From Breviolum minutum Mf 1.05b.01 (lineage: Eukaryota > Sar > Dinophyceae > Suessiales > Symbiodiniaceae): a stretch of 64,000 nt of DNA. Position numbers and translations under genes: made by a program. Shown here in pieces: positions 51,470-60,957 of this stretch. How positions within the stretch are numbered: the first letter of the stretch is position 1; each line of letters starts with the position of its first letter. The stretch covers positions 198,761 through 262,760 of the forward strand of contig DF239023.1 in NCBI GenBank assembly GCA_000507305.1, in the 5' to 3' direction. The notes under the pieces are model-generated. The model saw nothing but the letters and a program-made list of their open reading frames with translations, had not been told where the DNA came from and searched no databases.

Positions 51470-52196
51470 TCAGGTTTTTTCGGGGTCTGTTTTTTGGAAC
51501 GGTGCTGTTGGAGATTTCTACTCCAGTACTACTGTGTACTACAAAGCTTGTTGCAGACCAGCTCGATGGGGTCAGGGCCCCGAATGACTTGGAATACATC
51601 TTGACTTGTTGCTGCCTCTCTTGAAAAACCGACAGGGGAGGTTCCGAGACCATGCTTTGAAGAAAACCCAAGCTCCAGTCTCCTTGATCTACCCCCACTT
51701 GCTCCAGGGCAGCGATCGTCAGTGCCAAGTGCTCCATGCATAACTTGATGTCTCCACGGGAAGCAGCATCCATGCAGTGACCCAGCAGCCACATAGTCAT
51801 TCCCAGAGTCTTCTGTCTTTTGTAACCTCCAAACCTCTCCAGGTAGACCAGCATTGACGCTGGTGAGGCTGCCAATTCTTCCGCCGTGTGGGGAAGAGGA
51901 GAAGCTGGGCTCTGGAGACCATCCATTCCTCCAACCAACATCATTTGTTGCCTTTGGGGACAGCCTGTGAATGCCTGTTTCTTGACTTTCTGTCACTCCA
52001 CAAGAAGCTGCAAGGCAACGGCAAGGTAGCGAGATTCAGCATCAGGGTCCATCTGAAGCTGTTCAGGATGGCATAGCAACCAGCTCTCAAACTCTGGGAA
52101 ATGCAACGTATCATCCCGTCTGTGGCTGGGCCTTCGCAGCCGCACAAAATTTCGCGAACGCGGACCCACCGGTGAAGATTTGGTGGGTCAACAGCA
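51470..52196 (-). pseudogene. Multi-copy dinoflagellate-type protein fragment with an in-frame TGA
   Basis: The minus strand reads, in one frame, FPEFESWLLCHPEQLQMDPD then AESRYLAVALQLLVE, a TGA (51,993-51,995), then MMLVGGMDG and onward to CMEHLALTIAALEQVGVDQG, DWSLGFLQSMVSEPPLSVF and ALTPSSWSATSF, stopping at TAA near 51,463. The segment with the ALTIAALEQ...DWSLGFL...EPPLSVF pattern matches my recollection of a protein family present in many copies in dinoflagellate genomes, often beside retroelement sequences. This is recall, not a search. No intact start is visible and the frame upstream of the TGA closes near 52,183. The fragment is therefore a pseudogene, an exon with a sequencing error, or a readthrough case. 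Its last 85 bases recur at 45,580-45,663. Confidence 0.55.
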
Positions 52197-52257
52197 CCAC
52201 CGACCAAGGAAGCTAACGGCATTTTCACGGGATACCGGGATACCTAGAAAAATTCAA

Positions 52258-52352
52258 TATCCCATAGAATCCATGTATGGTATATTTACCTATATTTACC
52301 ATAAGAATCACCTAAATGTAGGTAAATATACCATACATGGATCCTATGGGTA
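52258..52352. repeat. Family G element, near-perfect hairpin
   Basis: ATCCCATAGAATCCATGTATGG pairs with CCATACATGGATCCTATGGG. ATATTTACC and GGTAAATAT continue the stem. Confidence 0.95.
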
Positions 52353-52496
52353 TACACATCATATCCTCAGGCCTCACGCGGCTCCACGGCTCTTGACTGA
52401 TCCGCCTTGGTGGGACAGGAGATTGTGGGATTTTTGGAGATGCCATCATTGCAAAACAAAACTCTTTGTAGCAGTCTTGGGAGATTTTCCTGATCC
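52353..52496. other. GC-richer patch of uncertain status
   Basis: A plus frame reads RLLTDPPWWDRRLWDFWRCH then HCKTKLFVAVLGDF, somewhat protein-like, but the same frame runs unbroken through the family G element to its left, which argues against a gene start here. Confidence 0.2.
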
Positions 52497-52619
52497 TACT
52501 TGGATGTCCGTTGCAAGTTAGTAGAAGCTTAGGATCAGTGGATTATACCCCATTTAGAACTAGGTGAAATACACCATTTACTACCCATTGATCCTAACTT
52601 CCAACGGGACATCCAAGTA
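52497..52619. repeat. Family B element
   Basis: TACTTGGATGTCCGTTGCAAG and CTTCCAACGGGACATCCAAGTA. TTAGGATCAGTGG and CCATTGATCCTAA continue the pairing. Confidence 0.9.
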
Positions 52620-52718
52620 ACCCACCATTTGGGTTTTTACCAAACGGCGCTGAATAGTTGCGATGAAATGTGTGAAAGGAATCTATCACTGGAACCTTTC
52701 TTTTTTGGGATGGAAAAA

Positions 52719-52842
52719 TTACTTTACATTAAATCCTGGTTGTTTAATTGTGATCCTTATAATGGTCTTTACAATCCCCACATAACTGGGTAGTATTTCA
52801 ACCCCTATGTACCCTAAACGACCCGGTTTCTTTACATTGCTC
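52719..52842. repeat. Family J element
   Basis: TACTTTACATTAAATCCTGGTTG and CCTATGTACCCTAAACGACCCGG. TTTCTTTACATTGCTCAATTG flanks. Confidence 0.65.
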
Positions 52843-53013
52843 AATTGATAACTTCTTGCATGAAGGGATTGTACAAACCAACTAAATGCTACCTTGACCC
52901 AGGCTCCCTGAGAACTGAGAACCCCAAACTGCTCGCGCCGCTGCATCCTGACCTGATACATTTTTGGACATCAGACCCCAAAAAAACCCATGGAAAAATG
53001 AAGGTTTTAAGCC

Positions 53014-53138
53014 CTACTTGGATGTCCATGGTACTTAGTAAATGGGTTATAACCCCTATATAAGTAGGTTATAAGTTCCATAGGTAGGTTATAAACCAAC
53101 TTACTATCTAGTTACTAACTTCCATGGACACCCTAGTA
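53014..53138. repeat. Family A element
   Basis: TACTTGGATGTCCATGGTAC and ACTTCCATGGACACCCTAGTA. Contains the GGTTATAACCCC core and TAGGTTATAAACC. Confidence 0.9.
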
Positions 53139-53326
53139 AACATATGAGTTGTAACGTTGTAACTTCGAAGCCCTAAAAAAACTCAGGTTGTGGATTCCCC
53201 CCAACCTTACTTAAATAAAAACTGAGGTCGTCTTGCTGCTTCGTAAGTGGGTTGTCCCCGGTGTTCTTGCAGGGCTTAAGATATGGAGTTCTTTAACAGT
53301 TTAAGGCATGTGTGGGGGGTAACTTG

Positions 53327-53450
53327 TACAAGGTGGGCCCCTACTATAAATGAAGTTGTAACCCCTATACATGGCCTTATATTATAAATGGGTAACTGGG
53401 ATTATAACCCCTGTAAACGAAGTTGTAACTAGTAGGGGCCCACCTTGTAG
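53327..53450. repeat. Family I element
   Basis: TACAAGGTGGGCCCCTACTA and TAGTAGGGGCCCACCTTGTA are exact inverted ends. ATGAAGTTGTAACCCCTATAC and AAACGAAGTTGTAAC inside. Confidence 0.95.
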
Positions 53451-53609
53451 TTGTTGGATTGTAGTTACAGTTATTCCTTTACCAGGTCCTTGTTACCACC
53501 TTCTGATTGGTGATGGCCCATCATGTAATTAGCTCAGAAGTGAATGTGATCAAACAAGAACCAAAAAAAAATACAAAGAAATTCTGGCTACCCTTTGGTA
53601 AACAAACAT

Positions 53610-53693
53610 AGCAATGGAATATCGCATTTTGAATAGGAAATACATCTTCAAAGGGTCCATTTTCCATTGCTATGTTAGTTTACCGGAGTGTAC
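53610..53693. repeat. Family F element, TTGGTAAAC subtype
   Basis: TACCCTTTGGTAAACAAACATAG pairs with CTATGTTAGTTTACCGGAGTGTA. CAATGGAA and TTCCATTG pair inside. Confidence 0.85.
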
Positions 53694-53920
53694 GCTCCCC
53701 CGAACACTAACAAATCGCCCTTGAAAAAGTTGGAAGACTAAATTCCTTTTGAAATGGAGATGTGCTAGTTTTGGCAGAGGTACTTCAAGATGGGTGGGGT
53801 CACCAATTACCTGGTACCAAAATGCGCCCTTTTGCCGAGACACCCTGTTGTCGTAGCTCTGCCATAATCTGTGCAGGTGTACCTGGTTCAAAACGGTAGT
53901 GCAACCGGCAGTGACTTACC
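53694..53920. other. Decayed E-type element and unassigned DNA
   Basis: ACGCTCCCCCGAACACTAACAAATCGCCCTTGAAAA resembles an E left end. No right end was found. Confidence 0.4.
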
Positions 53921-54016
53921 CAGAGGATCCATGGGACTGGTATATCTACCTACATTTAGTTGATTTTTTAATGGTAAATGTAGGTAAATGTACCATACAT
54001 ATACATGGATTTTGTG
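53921..54016. repeat. Family G element
   Basis: GAGGATCCATGGGACTGGTATAT and GTACCATACATATACATGGAT. AACCTACATTTAGTTGATTTTTTAATGG style centre (CTACATTTAG / TAAATGTAG). Confidence 0.8.
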
Positions 54017-54288
54017 GGTCATAATAGACATATAACCATGGTAATCCAAAACCTTTGCTTTTAGGTTAAAACTTACTGTACCCATATTTTTTAGGCCTAC
54101 AGTAAAAGTTAGAACCTTCAGTTTGCTATTGGGTTTTGGGGGTCCAAAGGAACTCTTAACAGCAAGTTTATCCCCTGAAAAATAAGCCGAATGCCCCATT
54201 CAAAAGAACAAATCATCTTCCAACTGCATGGATTTACAGGGGCGTTCCAAGGAGGGTAACTTGTTAAGATTGACTTATTACAAGCAGT

Positions 54289-54508
54289 TACCCTTCCTGA
54301 AACTAACATACTGCTGATGGAAAAAAAGTGCTGCACCAGTTGATAGGTAGGTTATCCCATTATATGCATGGTTTTATACCTCCCAAGTCGTGCAGGATTT
54401 CTTCCATCAACAGTAGCACCTGAAAATGGATGTAGTTGGAAGACGTTTGCCTTCTCTTTTGGGTTTTTGGCCTAGGCCTATCTTCAGGGGTGAGACTTTA
54501 GTTTTAGG
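54289..54508. repeat. Family F element interrupted by a family L insertion
   Basis: TACCCTTCCTGAAACTAACATA lies left of the insertion and GCACCTGAAAATGGATG continues to the right, the order found uninterrupted at 50.3 and 15.6 kb. The right end is a diverged CTTTAGTTTTAGGGAGAAC. Confidence 0.8.
54309..54415. repeat. Family L element nested at a TA inside family F
   Basis: TACTGCTGATGGAAAAAAAGTG and GGATTTCTTCCATCAACAGTA. One TA stands on each side, and deleting the element plus one TA rejoins AACATAGCACC of the host element. Confidence 0.9.
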
Positions 54509-54579
54509 GAGAACTTACAACTTGTATGCAAAGAAAGACTCACTCCGGACTTGCTTTCATACACAGAGTTGTTATGACT

Positions 54580-54670
54580 GGTCAACCAACCAACCACTCC
54601 CCCTAAAGGTACCCCCTCAGAAATAGTTGTTTCATAGGCCTTATTGAAGGGAAACCAATGGGTTTTTCAC
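54580..54670. repeat. Family R element, partial
   Basis: GGTCAACCAACCAACCACTCCCCC, CCCTCAGAAATAG, TAGGCCTTATTGAAGGGAAACC. Confidence 0.5.
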
Positions 54671-54725
54671 AAGCCCAGGTTTGTATCAACCCATTTCTTC
54701 AAAAAAAACAGCTCATCAAAGTGGG

Positions 54726-54830
54726 TTTCAGGTATGTTTTGGGGTGTTTCAGGTATGTTTTGGGGTGTTTCAGGTATGTTTTGAGGTGTTTCAGGTATGT
54801 TTTGGGGTGTTTCAGGTATGATTTTGGGGG
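54726..54830. repeat. 21-bp minisatellite, five units
   Basis: TTTCAGGTATGTTTTGGGGTG repeats at 54,726, 54,747, 54,768, 54,789 and 54,810 with one G/A change. The length is a multiple of three, so both strands give heptapeptide repeats, but no gene context supports translation. Confidence 0.95.
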
Positions 54831-54954
54831 TCCTACCATCATACCTTTTCCGGGTTTTGTTTTGGATGTCTTTTTGGTACATGTGGGACCTCCCCCCCAA
54901 GGAGTCCTTTTTGGAGGTCTAGGGATATGATACGAAAGTTTTCATGACAACCTA

Positions 54955-55085
54955 AAAATGCTGGCCAAATGGAATCATAGTTCACCAAGCTGGATTTTGT
55001 TTTGAAATAAGCGGATTTCCCTTCCAAAAAGCTACCTTTTGGGGATTTTGGTCGTGTGAGGTCGCTATAATTTGACTCGCATTTC
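54955..55085. repeat. Family K element just beyond the retroelement 3' end
   Basis: GCTGGCCAAATGGAATCATAG at the left, GGTCGCTATAATTTGACTCGC at the right. GTCGTGTGAGGTCGC is intact. Confidence 0.75.
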
Positions 55086-55094
55086 GGACAACAT

Positions 55095-55265
55095 CGATCC
55101 AAGACACCGCACCCCTTGTCAAATGACGGGTATGGATGCCAAAATCGGCAGATGATTTTACATCCACCAAAAATAAAATAAATAAAAACTATACAGAATA
55201 AAATGGATACTCAAGCCACTAACGATACTTGCAACGTAAATTCATGCATACCACACATCGACTTT
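55095..55265 (-). other. Retrotransposon 3' untranslated region
   Basis: Non-coding stretch between the ORF2 stop and the flanking family K repeat. T-rich on the sense strand. The exact element terminus cannot be placed by eye. Confidence 0.5.
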
Positions 55266-58200
55266 TCATTCGAAGATTTGATTTCGTTTGGCCAACTTTC
55301 GAACTTTCACAGCAGTGTTAAATCGCGATTTTGGTGACAACTCATCATGCAAATCAGAATGAAGAATATGAATATTGTTTGGCCTGTCCAAAGGGATGGA
55401 CATATCACCACATTTACGACATTTATCAAGATAAGTCTGCACAAATTGCATGGTTTCCACTGGTAAAGGCATTTTAGGACGCCTAGGAATGCCTGAAGCC
55501 GGTGCATGAAATCCTAATCGTTGCAAACTTTTGCATGGCCATCTTTGTGTTTTTGGGAATGATGGCACCACAGCAATGCCTGATAATGTCTTAAACTGTC
55601 GGAACAATTTTTCCATAGTATAGACTTGAATATGTGCAGCCCTAGTTTTACTCGGAAGTAAAAAAGCGTCTTCAGACCAGTATCTGCAGTATTGAACATA
55701 TCTTTCACCCGGGTTAATGGCAATTGGAAGTGCCTCACCGGTACACACCAAGAAGTTTACAACCAACTCAAAGTATGTTACTCCCCAGTCGTTGGGGTCT
55801 TGATTTTCTTGTTCGTTGTTGGAAGGCCATTCTAACAATTGCAACCATCTCCACACAAGTGATGCAGTGGAACTTCCTAAACTTGTGGCTTTAAAAACGA
55901 TCTCAGGAGGCGTCACGTTCAAAAAGACTTCACAATTTTGAGGTGTCCACTCTATCAAATGTTCAAGTGCAAGTTGAAATGAAGATTTGTGTGACTGCAT
56001 ATCAGTAATTTCAATGGAAGATTTACTGAAATTCCCCTGGTTACTCCCATCTAAAGAGTGTTGGTGGTGAAGATTATTCATTTTGTTGGAATTAATAAAC
56101 TGCACCTGGTTAAGGTTAAGCTCAATCAGAAAATAAAGCACTCCCTGGAGGTCATTATATTCCTTTTTGACAAAATGCGTTGAATCTGACAATGCTTGTG
56201 ATACGGCAGATGGGATAGCTTGGATAGCTGCTCCAGCTGCTTTGTCTGCAAGGTCATTACCTATAATGTGCCAGAGGTCTTCTTGATCAACAGCATCATC
56301 ATACGATCTATGAGCCTTCACCTTAATCACCTGATGGTAGTTTGGATTCCAAACACTAGCCAGTCTTGTGATTAAATCTTGATTTGCCATTTTGTAGTGT
56401 AACATACGAAGATTCAACCCCTCGATTGCATCAACTATATTACACACATACTGTGCATCAGTAAAGATTTTGACGGATTGCTGAGGATGTTTTAAACAAG
56501 TCAGTTCCGTGACGAATAATGCGGCTGAGAGCTCAGCTCTTGCTGGTGACTGCTTTCCTGTTACAACACCTGTTGCTATACAATTTAACTTGGGAACTTT
56601 CGCGGTTGTCACTCTTATGTCTGTGATGATATCATCTCTATCGTCCGCGTCAGCTGACGTATCTTGGATCACCGCCCATCCTGCCAACTTGGATTGTTCA
56701 TGTAAGGGATTGATACACGATCCATCTGTGTAAAATCTGAGAGCCGATATTTCATCATTGTCAGATTCAAATAGCTCATATTTGTTAGGGTCCAGTTCAT
56801 GGCGATTATTGTTGACAAACTTTATGAAGTCAGCGTCATAAAATTTTCTGGCAATTGGAAGGTAAACCCATTCTTGGCGGGATGTTGTCAATGTTTGCAC
56901 AGCTTGAGAATGTTTCACACGTATGCTTTGAAATTGCGGACATTCAAGGATACGATGTGCTCTTCCATCTTCTGCACCGCAAAATGGGCATGTGCCATCA
57001 CAATCACTAGCCCATATGGATTTCACTGCTCCAGTTTGATAACCACCAACCATGTTGAGTGACAACAATGATTGCTCAACAGGGGAAAAAGACGCAAAAA
57101 CACGTGCTGTTGTTTTGAGGTCAATCCCTTGCACTGAAATTCCTTTTCTGTGTTTGATCTGCTGAAAGACATACGTATTCCAACTATCCTTGACGATATT
57201 TTGAATTTCTTTTGGGGAATGAACAAACAGCTTTATGACTTCTCCTCCCGGACCTTTCAATTCAGTTGGTGTTAAAAATTTCCATCCAATTTTATGAAGA
57301 TACTTATGTAATGCTCCTGAAGGACCATACACCGTTTTGCCCTTGTAATCATAAGCAAGTTGACAAATATCTTTGGCACATTCAGGATGGAAATAGGCAC
57401 ACCTTCTGATTGCCCTCAAGATTTGGCAAACCGTATACAACAAAGGATCTTGCAAAGATGAAGATAAAACTGTACAAGCCAACATGGAACTGGCGTTTTG
57501 GTGATCACCAACCAATGCTCGAGTGGCTGCTCTTCTGAGTTTTCTCCAATGCTTATCACCTATATACACAACATCTGAGCTATGCAAGGCAGCCGGCCAA
57601 ATAGCTGTCTGAATGATGCGTGATTTCTGAGTGATATTGATAGGAATCCATCTTAGTCTATCACATCTTTGAATACCATCTAAGATACGTTCAGCCACAG
57701 TTCCTAAGGTAGATTTTCTGTTATAGTGTATTTCAATCCCTAGGTCTTTGGCAGACTCTTTTATTTCAATGGTTACACTTTGGTCAGGGAACACGAGATT
57801 CAACAACAGGCATTGTTGCCTGAAATTTTTTGAAGCACCCCAAGCCCACGATTTGGTGATATCGATGTCCATAGCAAGTGATTTAACGAAGTTCAAGACT
57901 TTGACTAAGGCCTTGAATTGTGCTTTGAAATCACTAGTGAGCCATGCCCAGTTATCGGCATAGCCGTAAGGATCAAGTTTGGGGTTAGCCATTTTGTAGT
58001 AGTAGGTGCTGGTGAGTATCACCATTCCAACTACCGATAACGAGTCTCCTTCTGGAATTCCACATGTGGATGGAATATCATAACCAAGTGAACCAAGTAC
58101 TTCAGGAAAACGCTTTAGATGCCTAAGGGAGCCGAACCAGTAGTCTGCAACAATGGTGGGAATTGCAAATTGTTCGAAAAGACGTCTTAATGGTGCTCGT

Positions 58201-59241
58201 GGGATTTTATTGAATGCCTTGGAAAGGTCTAGAACAAAACCGCCCATATCTTGATTCGAATACAAAGCAAATTCTATTTGCGCATGTTGTAGTAAAGACA
58301 AGTCCTTTACTCCCCTTTGGGGCAAACCCCCCGAAATACCTTTTGGCAACTGTTGTGACAATTTTGACAAGATCTGGTCAGCACAAATTTTCGACGCAAG
58401 GCGGCATAACAACGACAGGATAGTTATGGGCCTACTATCATTCATACTTTTTGGCTGCGCCTTTTTTGCTAGAAGGATAGTTCTGGCTTTCATTAGTTCC
58501 TTCGGCATACCTACCGGCCATATGTGACGAAAAATGCTAGCCAGATGTGCAATTGCATCTTTTGGTAATGGCTGAAGTTCTTCGGCCCTCCAGCCACATA
58601 CACCATGTGCCGTTCCCTTTTTCAATTTTTTGATAGTGTTATACCAAACGTCTGGACTGTACAATTCAATTTGGACATCGAGCTGAGGAAACTGTACATC
58701 AGCAATTTCTTCAAGAAAGGAGTCCCACTTATCGACATCGACCTGTGAGTCATCGTCTTCTCTCATCCAAATTGGTTTCCAAAAGTTTTCAAATTCTTGA
58801 CACACTTCTAGGGGTTCATATGCATGTCTGATACACACGAGCTCACCATGGGTAGGCAAAATGCCTTCAACTACTTGGATCTTTACACGACTTGCTTGTT
58901 GTGATAAAATTTTAACTTTGGAATCTCCAAAAGTACAAATTTCACCATGATTGAGTGGAATTTCTTGAGACAATGCAATGACAACCTCACCCTTTAATGA
59001 TCTGCATAATGTTGCACTACATGTCATGGTGGTTGGAACTGTCGTGAGTGTTTGTGTAGGTTTGTTTTTCACTCTATTATAGATCATTTTCCCTGATCCT
59101 TCTTTGAAATCTATTTGGAAAAGTCTTTTGTTATTCTTTTTCCTGTTTGAAAATTCAACCGCACACGCTTGATTACAATCATGTTCCGTGAGCTGAGCCA
59201 TTAAATGCAGTTCATCAAAGGATGGAACTTCAAAAGAAATG
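55266..59241 (-). CDS. ORF2 C-terminal part: reverse transcriptase, CCHC zinc motif, RNase H
   Basis: Residue numbers refer to the joined 1,875-residue ORF2. The RT domain (about 750-1,015) shows RPITI, motif A VLDLSKAFN (Asp 889), motif B GIPEGDSLS (945-953) and motif C YADN (978-981), where the usual second Asp is Asn (codon AAC, 57,951-57,953). A CX2CX7HX4C finger (Cys1302, Cys1305, His1313, Cys1318) follows, as in the zf-RVT region of LINEs. RNase H has all four acidic residues: YTDGS (Asp1390), ARAEL (Glu1454), FTDAQ (Asp1479) and GNDLAD (Asp1547). The remaining 310 or so residues match no domain I know and end with a CRKCG pair. The product would copy element RNA at a nicked target and degrade template RNA. 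The frame stops at TGA 55,266-55,268. It appears separate from the upstream part only because of the duplicated 40 bp at 59.2 kb. Confidence 0.93.
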
Positions 59242-59281
59242 NTAATGCAGTTCATCAAAGGATGGAACTTCAAAAGAAATG
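59204..59281. other. Assembly-type duplication: 38-bp exact repeat around one N
   Basis: 59,204-59,241 and 59,244-59,281 are identical (starting AATGCAGTTCATCAAAGG) with TNT-like junction bases and a single N at 59,242 between them. The unit offset is 40 bp, which shifts the ORF2 frame by one. Removing one unit rejoins the two ORF2 parts in frame, with the peptide ISFEVPSFDELH occurring once. Confidence 0.9.
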
Positions 59282-60933
59282 AAAGGCACACATTCGAAAC
59301 CTAAAATCCAATGCCTCCAACTTCTGCCATAACCTTGTGCATTTTGAATCACTTCCCATTCTCTTTGTATTTGTTGAAGCATGCTTGGTAAAATTTTCTG
59401 TGTCGTCTCTCTTTTCCGTTTTAGATTCTCAATTGCCTTCATCAAGGATTTAATTCTCCTACACTGTTTAACTTTCTTTTTTGACTTTTCCCGAAAAATC
59501 TCTTCAGGTGGGTCATAACCTTTTAAAACATCAGCTTTGGGAGGTTTGGGAATTTCTTTATTGACGAGCTTTCTGGGTTGACATCTCCCAAAATGTGCTT
59601 TAGAAAGTCCCGGTGTCGGATATCTCAATGGGTCAAGTTTATGTTGAATCTGAACAGCTGTATCAATTGCACTCTCGATCAATGATGACCATGTTTGCAA
59701 AAGAATTTCGGGGTCAGGATCAAGTTCACCAAGAAGAGATTCCAAGGAAGACCCTTTGACCTTTTTACGATAACACTCAGACACTATTTCACGGTTCAAA
59801 TCAAGGTCAGACCATGTCCGCGGGATATTCCATTTCATCGTTTGGGGTGATGATTTCAACAAATCCAATGTAACAATCAGAGGTGAATGTGAATCCATCT
59901 GGAATTCGTGATGCACCTGCATCTGCTTTATCTTACCACGAAACCAGCTATGGAAGATAAAGGAATCATTGAATGTCGCACCTCTGCATGTGGGTGGCAG
60001 TTTTACACCTAAAGTGTTTTCACTGTATGTGTGTGCCTCAAAAGCACCGATTTCATTAAAAGCCTTGTATGATGGCAATGATGTAATACAATCATTGAAG
60101 TCCCCTCCAACTATGAATGGCATTCCCATCTCAGATACAAGGTTAAAAACTCTTACCAGCAACAAATCATTGAGGCGTTTACCATCTTGACACTTTTTTG
60201 CATATCCATAAACGGTTACACATAAAATGTCACAGCCTCCCAAGTTAAGCACAGATGTTGCAATCCTGTTTGTTGCCCATAAATGTCCTGGTATTTGTGA
60301 TCTCAAATCCCTGGATGGAAGTCTAGTTAAAACCGCTGAACCTAACGGTTCACCACGAAGAGAAAATTCCTGTAAACTTGACTGGTATTTGGAATCAACC
60401 GGAGGAGACCAAAAACACTTGAAACCATCACCTTTGATGTTGTACTGAAATTCTGACTGTGTTGCCTTAGTGGCAGAAGTTTCAGCAACAAAAACAATAT
60501 CCGAATCAAACTTCAAGATATCTTTTTTGTGAGATAAAATTGCATGAGGGTTACAAACCGCAATTCGAATCGCCGCAGTTTTTCCTTTTGGACCGGGATT
60601 GGTGGCTTCGCCAACTCTGGTTCCTAGGAGATAGCTATGTGTGGTAAGTGATGCATATTTCTGAATTGATTGGCACACTGCAATCGCACTTCCTCTTTGG
60701 TGAGGACATATGTTCAAGGAAAAACAAACGCTTTTCAAGTTCGGCCACACTTGGGGCAAACTATATTGACACCGGATGCAATCGTTCAACCAATGAGTGA
60801 AGAAAATGTTTGCGCCTTGCGGATTGCTATGTGAAAACTGATCATCCAAATATGTCAAGGAGGGTAAGGCCCTCACATGGTATAACGATATTGCATGAAT
60901 TATTTCACGACACTGCAGGAATATATGATGCAT
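59243..60933 (-). CDS. ORF2 N-terminal part: NPGP motif and APE-type endonuclease (EEP) domain
   Basis: From Met at 60,933 the frame holds about 105 residues of unknown role with several Cys/His, then GTRVGEATNPGP (NPGP at residues 112-115), then an endonuclease/exonuclease/phosphatase fold. Visible catalytic boxes are VFVAETSA (Glu151), VTVYGYAKK, FIVGGDFND (277-281, Asp and Asn) and DSHSPL (347-352, the terminal His box normally SDH). In LINEs this enzyme nicks the target DNA to prime reverse transcription. A basic stretch (REKSKKKVKQCRRIKSLMKA, about 470-490) follows before the RT. The frame is the same as that of ORF1, and the sequence is open all the way back to the ORF1 stop, so Met 60,933 is only the first possible ATG. 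The product continues past the 59.2 kb join into the RT part. Confidence 0.9.
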
Positions 60934-60951
60934 GCTACAATGTTCATGACA

Positions 60952-60957
60952 TAGTCA
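60952..60957 (-). promoter_or_regulatory. In-frame TGA-CTA between ORF1 and ORF2 (possible readthrough site)
   Basis: ORF1 ends GAT CAA TTT TGA and the next codon in the same frame is CTA, followed by an open frame into ORF2 without another stop. UGA followed by CUA is a known leaky-stop context in animal and viral genes. Whether it works here is inference. The alternative is reinitiation at the ATG 19 bases downstream (60,933), or a simple nonsense mutation in one long frame. Confidence 0.5.

Noticed and set aside
54726-54830. Possible CRISPR-like array
   Set aside because: Units are directly adjacent with no unique spacers, and the DNA is eukaryotic.
54658-54930. Frames with heptapeptide repeats (NIPETPQ or FRYVLGC)
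   Set aside because: A 21-bp minisatellite gives periodic peptides on both strands. There is no other coding sign.
55266-59291. Treating the lower ORF2 frame as a separate 1,341-residue protein starting at MCLSFLLKF
   Set aside because: Its first 16 residues come from the duplicated 40-bp segment read out of frame. The real protein continues from the endonuclease part.
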